A stretch of 33,494 nucleotides of DNA, from NCBI GenBank assembly GCA_021464525.1, contig JADRCO010000449.1, positions 1 through 33,494 of the forward strand, read 5' to 3'. Source of the DNA: Rhizophagus sp. LPA8_4_AMF. Its lineage: Eukaryota; Glomeromycota; Glomeromycetes; Glomerales; Glomeraceae. Below, one piece after another: positions 20,123 through 27,523 of the stretch (position 1 is the first letter of the stretch; each line of letters begins with the position of its first letter). A program made the translations under genes and the position numbers. The notes beneath the pieces were generated by a model. That model had not been told where the DNA came from, did not search any database, and worked only from the letters and a program-made list of their open reading frames with translations.

Positions 20123-20374
20123 TTTTTTTTACTGTGATTGAGCTTAATAAGTAAAAAAAAAGAAAGTAAAGATCGAAGAGCCGAAGTTATTTTTATTATA
20201 CAAATTTCCCTATTTATATAAAATTAGTTGTATTACAAATCATGTGATTGTGAGATCGTGACTAAAATTTTTTATTTTAGTGATAATCACTACTATTCGA
20301 AATCCATATAAACTTTACCCCGATCTTTTTTTTTTCTTTTTCTTGTTGCCACTTTCTTATCATTTAGTAAATAA
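20123..20374. promoter_or_regulatory. Divergent promoter region, CSN4 / ureD
   Basis: 252 bases between two start codons pointing outward. TATA-like TATTTATATAAAA (about 20212) could serve the minus strand and CATATAAAC (about 20307) the plus strand. A long pyrimidine tract (about 20325-20345) lies just before the ureD ATG. Assignment of these elements is inference from position. Confidence 0.5.
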
Positions 20375-21325
20375 ATGACAACTTTAATTCAATATGATAA
20401 AACGAATTCAAAACCACCACCAGGACATGGTCATATAGTATGTCATTTATCTTCTTCAACAACCAGGCCTTCCTTTTCAACTTTTCGTGCTTCATATCCA
20501 ATAAAACTTTTAACACCTAGAGTACATAGTCCATATTTAGCAGCAGCTTATATTATAACATATGGAGGAGGAATGGTATCAGGAGATTCTGTTTTTCTTT
20601 CAGTTGAAATCCATCCAAATGTTAATTTAATGTTATTAACACAAGGTTCGACTAAAATATACAAACAACGTCCAGGAAAGATGTTTGTTAATAACAATAT
20701 TCTACAAAACGGCGAAGGATTGAAAATCTCAGAAGGAACTCGACAAAAGCTTAGTTCTTTCATACATAAGAATGCTTTATTGCTTCAGTTACCTGAACCA
20801 ACAACTTGTTTTCGTGATGCTGATTTTACTCAACGACAGTTATTTACATTACAAGATGTCACTTCCTCTGTCATTATACTTGACTGGTTTACTTGTGGTA
20901 GAATGTCCCGTGGTGAGCGTTGGGATTTTTTTAAATATGATTCTGGTATTGATTTAATTCTTGGTGATAAATTAATTTTTCGTGATGTTGTATTATTAAA
21001 AAATGATAATCAAAATAATATACTAAAAAAACGATTGGAACCTTATGAATGTTATGCTACTTTAGTTTTATATGGACCAAAAGTTATGCCTCTAATTAAT
21101 TTTATAATAGAAGAATTTAATAAAATTGTTATTGGTAAAATCGATAAAATGCCTGAATTAGTTTGGTCCGCATCTATCCTTAATGAAAAACAAAATATAA
21201 TAAATGGTGTGGTTGTTAAAGTTGCTGGAATAACAACTGAACTTATAAGAAATTTTTTAGTTAAGTTTGCTCTTAAAGATCTTAAAGATGTAATCGGTGA
21301 AAATTTATTTGAACGAGCTTTATAG
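20375..21325 (+). CDS. ureD: Urease accessory protein UreD
   Basis: Single exon, 316 aa. Family blocks are in order: YITTYGGGMVSGD-like ITYGGGMVSGD (residues 61-71), LLTQGSTKIYK (87-97), LPEPTTCFRDADFTQ (139-153) and LDWFTCGRMSRGERW (169-183). UreD (UreH in some bacteria) binds apo-urease and with UreF and UreG delivers nickel to the active site. Eukaryotic UreD is cytosolic and I see no targeting peptide. Length is normal for the family. Start: first ATG of the open frame (MTTLIQYDKT), 252 bases from the CSN4 start. It implies an active urease pathway, consistent with arginine and urea breakdown in mycorrhizal fungi (established for the group). UreF, UreG and urease are not in this window. 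Confidence 0.95.
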   Translation: MTTLIQYDKTNSKPPPGHGHIVCHLSSSTTRPSFSTFRASYPIKLLTPRVHSPYLAAAYIITYGGGMVSGDSVFLSVEIHPNVNLMLLTQGSTKIYKQRPGKMFVNNNILQNGEGLKISEGTRQKLSSFIHKNALLLQLPEPTTCFRDADFTQRQLFTLQDVTSSVIILDWFTCGRMSRGERWDFFKYDSGIDLILGDKLIFRDVVLLKNDNQNNILKKRLEPYECYATLVLYGPKVMPLINFIIEEFNKIVIGKIDKMPELVWSASILNEKQNIINGVVVKVAGITTELIRNFLVKFALKDLKDVIGENLFERAL

Positions 21326-21447
21326 ATTATTGATTTATTTGTTTATGAAAAATGTTTAGCTTTAAATTCCGAATACATATTAAAAGTACATAATAAAAGT
21401 ACATTATCTTTTAATAAGTTTTGATAATTATAATTAGTTAACTTTAA

Positions 21448-21638
21448 GGTTGGTTGCCGTAAGTAACAATTACTATGTATTGCATTACAACCTAAGTGGG
21501 TTGTAATATTATAAACTTAAGTTGTAAATCAGTTGTAACCATTACGCTATTGTGGTTAGCTAAAAGATGGCAATTCTGATTTACAACCATTATAATTACT
21601 TGATTTTTAGACTTACAACTATTTACGGCAACCAACAC
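21448..21638. mobile_element. MITE with GTTGGTTGCCGTAA ends (~190 bp)
   Basis: GTTGGTTGCCGTAA at 21449-21462 is mirrored by TTACGGCAACCAAC at 21623-21636. Inside, TTACAAC/GTTGTAA words recur in both orientations (for example 21470-21485, 21513-21540, 21579-21590). A 13-base direct repeat TAGTTAACTTTAA flanks it (21435-21447 and 21639-21651), which may be a long target duplication. It lies 120 bases past the ureD stop. Confidence 0.8.
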
Positions 21639-21640
21639 TA

Positions 21641-21712
21641 GTTAACTTTAATTTTGGAATCACTTAAAAGATTATGAAGTAAAATTAATCTTTTAAATGA
21701 TTTCAAAAGTTA
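21641..21712. repeat. Foldback of ~70 bp downstream of ureD
   Basis: GTTAACTTTAATTTTGGAAT and following bases pair with TAATCTTTTAAATGATTTC and following bases (21685-21712), leaving a loop of about 10 bases. It overlaps the right direct repeat of the adjacent MITE. Confidence 0.6.
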
Positions 21713-21971
21713 AATATCACTGTGTTTAATTCTTGTAGCCATTTAATACTTTCTCGCATTTAGAGGTCGCAGGTTGTAATCTGAATTAGAAACAAATGCA
21801 GAAGTTTCTTGATCTAAAATTGCAAGCGCCAATCATTCTATAGTCGTATAACCGAAATAAAAAAAACTTAAGTAAACAAAAGGAGAAAAATTAGAGACAT
21901 ACAAATGATTATTTCATCTGAATTTTTCTCAATATGTGTTCTAGCAGAGACATAAATTAGAAAAGCAATTC

Positions 21972-23155
21972 TTAGAAATCTCCAGTTAAAATAAAATTTC
22001 CGTAAGCGATTCGGGATACGTCTTCCTTAGCAGCATTTTTTGAAATTTGAGGTGTCCCATTGAAACTTTTTCCCCCAAATGAACATGAGCGACAATTCCT
22101 GAATATCCTGAATAGAAGAAATTATCTGTTATAATCGCCGTAATAACTCACATATGAACCCAAATATCCTTAACATCATATAATTAATTACTACCGTTTC
22201 TAAAACGATATTCATAATTTACTGGCCAATGCTTCTTTTTCGCCGCATCGTGAAGCAATATGATGTACTTTTTTATAAGTAAATATGAAAATAGATGAAA
22301 AATTGTAACTTGATTAATCGAGTACAGTTCAAATGACTGTAAATATACCTTAGTTTCCTTTCTTCTTTTAAGCTGGGCACATTGATCTTTTATTAGTCCA
22401 TTTTCTTTCTTAATTTCCTCTTCTTCACGAGTTTGAATTTCAAGGAATAAACTGTTGAAAGCGTGAGTTGCCACATGATCCTTTGCATCAAATCTTTTAG
22501 AGAAACCCGTGTCGGGTTCCCATGATTTTTGATTAACTTTACAAGTGATGTAAGTCAATTTATTATTAGGTCCGCTCTTTTGATAAAATCGGGGTTTAGA
22601 GAAGCCATACTTTTGACAAAGTTCAAGAAGCAAGACTCGCATTGGTTTTGGGGGTGTTCGCATTCGTTCTGTATTATACCATTTGACGACTTCAGGAGTT
22701 TGATCGATCAGACGCATATTTTTTGCAATTCTAGTCTTTTGAGAACCAACTCTTTCTAAAACTCGCATAACTCTTGAAAAATTATAAGAATGTTTGGACT
22801 CTATGAATTCAGCACACAGCGTCGCTACTTCTTCTTTCGCCTCCTTTTTATTACTTTTTGTATTCGATTTCCAAGATTTATCTAGATAATTAAGTTCTGC
22901 GACATAACCTTTTGGTCTCTTAATAATAGAAAACTTGTAATTAGGTGGGAATTGAGTTTTAATCACTTGATAGTACGTATTCAAGAAAGTGCACGGATTG
23001 ACAATAGACGAAATTGGTCGTTTAGAAGGATTATTTGTTCCTGCAGTAGAACGCGTAGCAGGAGCGGAAGGAACATTTGTTGTATTAGAAAGTGTCGTTC
23101 CAGCAGGAGCAGAAGGAGCGTTTCTTGTATTTATTGTATTAGAATTTATTGGCAT
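21972..23155 (-). CDS. Protein with three dsRNA-binding domains (frameshift in exon 3)
   Basis: Exons 23155-22349, 22267-22195 and 22107-21972. Intron 1 is 81 bp (donor GTATAT, acceptor AAAAAAG), a multiple of three without stops, so the unspliced frame reads through it. Intron 2 is 87 bp (donor GTAGTA, acceptor TTCAG). About 338 codons. Residues 1-50 are Ala/Pro/Ser/Thr-rich. dsRBD 1 (about 54-118) has FLNTYYQ, GYVAELNY and the C-terminal helix SNKKEAKEEVATLCAEFI. dsRBD 2 (about 169-240) has LLELCQKYGF and FDAKDHVATHAFNSLF. dsRBD 3 (about 272-333) has GIVAHVHLG and then ISKNAAKEDVSRIAYGNF. The two halves of dsRBD 3 are in frames one base apart, at the run GGGGGAAAAA (about 22062-22071 on the minus strand). 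This is either a real mutation or a sequencing error. No nuclease, helicase or deaminase domain is present. A role as a dsRNA-binding partner in RNA silencing or RNA transport is inference. Confidence 0.75.
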
Positions 23156-23166
23156 TTTTAATAATA

Positions 23167-23197
<31 letters not shown>

Positions 23198-23234
23198 CTT
23201 TTTTACCGCGTTTTTTTTTTTTTTTTTTTTTTTT
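23167..23234. repeat. Two long poly(T) tracts (27 and 24 T)
   Basis: T27 at 23167-23193 and T24 at 23211-23234 on the plus strand, i.e. poly(A) immediately before the start of the minus-strand dsRBD gene, separated by a short spacer containing ACCGCG. Poly(dA:dT) tracts commonly keep fungal promoters free of nucleosomes (established), and if transcribed they would form an A-rich leader (inference). Confidence 0.8.
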
Positions 23235-23499
23235 GTGAACCTAGTTTAACGCGTATTTATTTTCGTATTTATTTTTTAGATGTTGATTGTGATACATAAC
23301 GTCATACGTCACACACTTACAATCAGCTAACTTTTAAAGCAACCAATGACACCAATGATACCATTTTCAAGTCATTTTAATCGCCGATAATTTTCCACGA
23401 TCATATGCTGGTACATGATATCATATTTTAGATAAAGCTTTTAAGAATGGATTTTTTTTCAAAATAATTTATTTTCTTTTTTTTTCGAGGGAAAAAAAA

Positions 23500-24017
23500 A
23501 TGAGTCAAGAAAATACAACTGCTACAACAAGTGAAGGAAAAAACATCAGCTTTAGTGTACCTAAAGGTTCTAACTCTGAAACAAAAGACATAAAATGTAA
23601 TGAAAATATTATTTATTTTATTTTATAATATTTTATTTTATTTTATTTTATTTTTTTTCTTATAATGTATATAAACGAATAATAAATGTTTATTTTAGCC
23701 AACACGGAATCATCAGGGTTTGATCGATCACCTAATAATGATTTAGAATTATCAACATATGAAACTCATAGCATCGATGAAAATGTTGAACCACAATCTG
23801 GTCCTTGGTATAGAAATCCTATTAAAAGAAAATGGTTCACTTATGGTGTAATTGTAACATTGATAGTCGTTATCATTATTGTTAGTGAGTATCATTTTAA
23901 CAAAAATTTGAAATTGAAGGGATTTTTTCGATATTGAATTAATTTTCTTTTTTTTTTATTCATTTTCCATTAGTTCCTGTATCCGTCGCTAACGCATTGA
24001 AAAATAATAATAGATGA
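23500..24017 (+). CDS. Small single-pass membrane protein, 108 aa
   Basis: I do not recognise the family. Three exons: 23500-23596, 23699-23884 and 23974-24017. Intron 1 (102 bp) has donor GTAATG and acceptor TTATTTTAG; intron 2 (89 bp) has donor GTGAGTATC and acceptor TTCCATTAG after a T-rich stretch. Residues 1-77 are polar, Ser/Thr/Asn/Glu-rich and without a signal peptide. A basic IKRK (74-77) precedes one hydrophobic helix (about 78-98, YGVIVTLIVVIIIVIPVSV), and the tail is short and basic (KNNNR). This is the layout of a tail-anchored or N-in/C-out protein. If intron 2 is retained, translation runs on to a stop at 23937 with a different tail (SEYHFNKNLKLKGFFRY) and a product of 111 aa. 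The ATG follows a GAGGGAAAAAAAA leader. The 5' end is about 345 bases from the divergent dsRBD gene, across the poly(T) tracts. Confidence 0.7.
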
Positions 24018-24641
24018 ATAAATAATAATAATAATATAGATAGTAAATTTACTTAACAAGACATACACTATTTTGTTTGTCTTTCCGAATCTAATTTTTA
24101 AAATTATTTATTTTACTCAATCATTTACATTAATAAAGTATCATATTAATTCATTAAACAATTTGATATCTATTTACTTGCAACAAGCTTGATTTGATGA
24201 TCTTAAGAACTTAAACCAGTAATCAATATCATGTAGATAACCTGTACAATAATCAATTGTACATAAACCTGGGCCAAGTTGCTAACAAGGTTGCAGTGAT
24301 CATAAAGGAAATACAAGACCCTTTCTTTTTATAATTATTGATTACTTGTTATTTGTAAAATCTTTCCGTTTTGTACCCACTGCCCGGTAATTCGGATTAT
24401 ATCATAATAGCAATTTTATCTTTTGTACAAAAGTTTGAACACGGATAGTGATTGATAAGTTATTGAATAGTTCGATTTAAATTTGGAACCGAAAATCTGA
24501 ATATTATAAACAAATATTTATACTAAATTGAAAAAAAAATTTTTTTTGCGCGACCCGTGTCACCGGGTGGGTGAGACTTTTTTTATCTAACCAATTATAT
24601 TTCAGAAAATTTTTACGATTTATTTTTACGAAACTATTTAT
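24018..24641. other. Intergenic between membrane-protein gene and AAA-like pseudogene
   Basis: The first part is the likely 3' UTR, with AATAAATAATAATAATAAT just past the stop. A small hairpin (GTACAAT/ATTGTAC, about 24243-24261) and an inverted AATCAATA/TATTGATT pair (about 24216 and 24344) suggest an old foldback. ACCCG...CGGGT (24553-24568) is another small stem. No gene is visible. Confidence 0.45.
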
Positions 24642-26069
24642 ATGGCCTTACACTTTATTGGGAAAGGATGTAAACTCGTTCAACCTCTTCCACTCTCACC
24701 TCTTTCCTCGGTTCCTATCAGATGTACCATCGAAATCTTTCAGAATATTTCCAACGGGTTATTCGATGCTTTGAGGCGTAAAGATGGTTATTATTTAGAT
24801 AAGACTCACTTCATTCCTAAAATAGAGGCTCTCCTTTCTCCCACCATCCTTTCCTACGTCCTCATCGTTTCGGAAAGACACTATTCCTTTCTACTTTGTC
24901 CTCTTACTATGAAGTAAAGAACAGAGAACAATTTAGGCAATTATTCCAAGATCATGGCTTAACTTAACATGCAGCAAAGGTGGTATATATCGGAAATAAT
25001 CCTACACCATTAGCGTCTGAGTTTCTCGTTCTCAAACTCACTTTTGCTGGATTTTGCACTAGCGAAACGTACGTAATCTTAAAAGAGGACTTTCACGGAA
25101 GATTATATCAAAGTTTATATACCTGTATAAACAAGAGTTAGGACAGTATTTCCGAGTTGTTGACGGAAATAAAAGTGCTTTGGTGAGAGTAATGCAAGGT
25201 ATTTTGTCCTTCATTCAATTATAATATCTATTCAAAAAGTATCTTTAGCTCTATGTTTTCATCGATGAATATTGATTCTAGTATGAACGAAGCCCTTAAA
25301 AACGAAACACTCCTCCAAGTTCCCACCGATCATCACAAAAATGAAGGTGACTCCATTAAAAGCAAATTCAATTAATTGAAAGTTCGTTCAAACAATTCTT
25401 CAGTATATTGAAGACTGCTTGTAATGAAGACATAGCTCATGTTTTTCTAACTGGTGTGACTCCTGTCGTTATGGCTGAATTCACCTCGAGTTTTAACATT
25501 TCGGAAGAATTGGCGTTAAACGAAAAATTTTGGGACTTGTATGGATTCAAGAAATGTGAAATTGAGTTTCTCTTGGATAAGGCTTTGGAAACAATTTATC
25601 ATGTGTTATAAAGGAAATAATGTCATGGTAAAAGGAGGAAAATGATGGGTATTTTTTTCACCATAATCAATCTGAAGGGATTTTCAATACTGCACGTGTC
25701 CTGTACTGTATCAAGAAGTTGATGGAACAAAAGGAAAAATTGGGTGATAGTTGGGATACTTCAGCCATCCTAAATACACTTCTTAATTTCTCTCCTGACC
25801 CGCAAATATTGTCCTCTCAAACAACATTGGACTTAATTGTTAGTAATCCCCTTGGAAATCCATCCTTACTGAAGCACTCAATCGACGCCCTCTCAATTCT
25901 CCAAATGGCGATTTCGACTCACCAATATTCGCGAGCTAGCAACTGATTGTACCCCGTTATTATCATTCATGTTTATACTGGAGCCATCACATATCAACCA
26001 AACCCATCACCTGCATACCAAATCGTATTATCGAGAGGGAGTTCACAATCCGGGCTTATGGTTTTTTAA
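24642..26069 (+). pseudogene. Decayed AAA-ATPase-like gene (PF09820 type)
   Basis: In order: YYLDKTHFIPKIEALL (about 24787-24835), then after a frameshift RPHRFGKTLFLSTLSSYYEV (from about 24857; RPxRFGK is the Walker-A-like hallmark of the AAA-ATPase_like family). The interval to 25200 has stops near 24966, 25138 and 25182. Then come VFLTGVTPVVMAEFTSSFNI (about 25438-25497, a family block), DGYFFHHNQSEGIFNTARVL (about 25645-25705) and NTLLNFSPDPQ...SNPLGNPSL (about 25770-25865). Remains of RLTNIRELATDCTPLLSFMF (about 25917-25976) follow in another frame. At least four frame changes and several stops mean it is dead. Relatives in Rhizophagus often pair this ATPase with a PD-(D/E)XK nuclease-like region, and similar modules occur in Crinkler-type proteins. 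No intact Crinkler N-terminus is seen here, so that link is only a possibility. Confidence 0.7.
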
Positions 26070-26149
26070 TTTGTGTATGTGTGTGTGGATGTATGATTTG
26101 TATCATTAGATAATAAATAGCCAGACATAATATCATAATTCAGCTATCT

Positions 26150-26405
26150 AATTCTAAAGAATCTATGGGTATTGTTGAGAGATTTAATCGTACACTACAA
26201 GAGTGGGCATTCTTTATTCAAGATGCTGTTGAAATGAGATTACCTCCAACTGTACATTTTGAAGCTTGGGTAAAACCTTCCATTTTTTCTTGAGTTTGAC
26301 AATTCTGTAACTCAACTTCTAAGTGTTTCTCCTGTTGAAGTTCAAAAAAAAAGAACATGTTTTTACTAAAACTTCCAAGCTTTAAAAAGGACCTATTGGA
26401 CAGGA
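26150..26405 (+). pseudogene. Integrase (rve-type) remnant
   Basis: NSKESMGIVERFNRTLQEWA (26150-26209) carries the GIVERFNRTL block around the catalytic glutamate of retroviral-type integrases. It continues as FFIQDAVEMRLPP and FEAWVK, then after frameshifts as DNSVTQLLSVSPVEVQ (about 26296-26343) and a fragment reading KGPIGQ (about 26387-26404). Only this C-terminal half remains. It could come from an LTR retrotransposon or a DNA element with an integrase; no LTR or polymerase sequence is present to decide. Confidence 0.6.
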
Positions 26406-26600
26406 TTCTGATCAGTTTTGGTAATACTGAACTAAACAAATCGGTTTTCAGTTTTTGGTTGGTAATTATGTCAAAAATGACCAAAATAATACTTCAGTAA
26501 TTTTCTGATTGGTTCAGTATTTCAGTTTTTGGTATCGGTTTTATTGTTTACTGAACTGATTTACTGATCTAATTTTTTTTATATTTTAACCACGAGTATA
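26406..26600. repeat. Degenerate CGGTTTTCAGTTTTTGG-type repeat
   Basis: Words such as TCGGTTTTCAGTTTTTGGTT, GGTTCAGTATTTCAGTTTTT and ACTGAACTGATTTACTGATC recur over 200 bases. This is a local low-complexity repeat with a possible distant copy, in reverse, at the start of the window and a weak one near 32330-32410. Confidence 0.5.
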
Positions 26601-26957
26601 CCTTTAGAAAGGGTCTTTCAAGTGCTGCAGATGTAGTAACATCAGATAGAGCAGTCTTGCTCCAGAAAAGATATATGTCATTATGTGTTTAAATCACTAG
26701 TATCATTCAGGTATTCTAAAATCTAGATTAATAGTATAGGAGAATCTTTTTTAAAAATAGATATGTATATAAAGTATTAATATTTTATAATAAATTTGCA
26801 TAGTTTTAATTGTCTGAAGCAAAGTGAAGAACTATATATTATTCTAAAAGTAATGTTACGAAAATTATTTAGTTGATATATTATCTATATTATCCTATAT
26901 TATCCTATATTATCTTATTTTATCTTATTTTATCTTTTATTTGTATAGTTTACTGCG
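26601..26957. other. AT-rich stretch before the MULE
   Basis: No gene. The last part holds short tandem words TATTATCCTATATTATCC and TTATTTTATC (26879-26940). Confidence 0.5.
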
Positions 26958-27109
26958 TTATAACGCATCCCCTATAAAAAGTAATTTTTATAATTCCGGC
27001 TGGGTGCGCTTTGTTTGGAAATTGTGTACCATCACGCGACAATCATTTATTATTACTGATGACGCGTCATTCTTTTTTGTAATACCCACCAGATAATCTC
27101 TCTTTTTCC

Positions 27110-27523
27110 ATTACCAGAGTCTCAGAGAGCTATTACAAACAGGTGTGGTATTTGAAATTGTCTTCATTTACTGCATTTAATTTTTTTTGACTAGTCTTGT
27201 TGTCATATGCGGATGAGTTGTGAACGAAAGGTTGCTTTTTTCATCAAATTATACTCTGGTTTCGTTAGAATTTACTTTAGTTTCACTAGACTTTACTTTG
27301 GCTTTGTTAGATATTGTTTTAGTTTCATTAGTGTTGGGAAATTTCAATTTTGTATATTGTATACTTGAATCTTATCATTGATAACTTTTTTGATTTGGAA
27401 ATACTTATGGAGGAAAGTGAAATCGGTCAAGGTTGCTATATTCTTTGTGAAATTTTGTTTGGTTTCGTTAACTTTCGTTAATAAAGCAATTTTGTATATT
27501 GTACATTTGAAACATTGCCAGTG
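27110..27523 (+). other. MULE 5' non-coding region
   Basis: Between the left terminal repeat and the transposase start. It contains a loosely repeated word TTTCGTTAGAATTTACTTTAG (here 27258-27340; shorter variants TTTCACTAGACTTTACTTTG and TTTGTTAGATATTGTTTTAG). No other gene. Confidence 0.5.

Noticed and set aside
22268..22348. In-frame segment VYLQSFELYSINQVTIFHLF and following as part of the dsRBD protein
   Set aside because: It has a GTATAT donor and AAAAAAG acceptor, is 81 bp (a multiple of three), and its composition is unlike the rest of the protein. Retention remains possible.
22952..23195. Plus-strand Arg/Ser-rich frames
   Set aside because: Antisense shadows of the Ala/Pro/Thr-rich N-terminus of the dsRBD gene.
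24553..24603. ACCCG...CGGGT hairpin followed by CTAA as a second Helitron end
   Set aside because: The CTAA is more than 20 bases beyond the stem with no target-site support and no Helitron coding sequence upstream.
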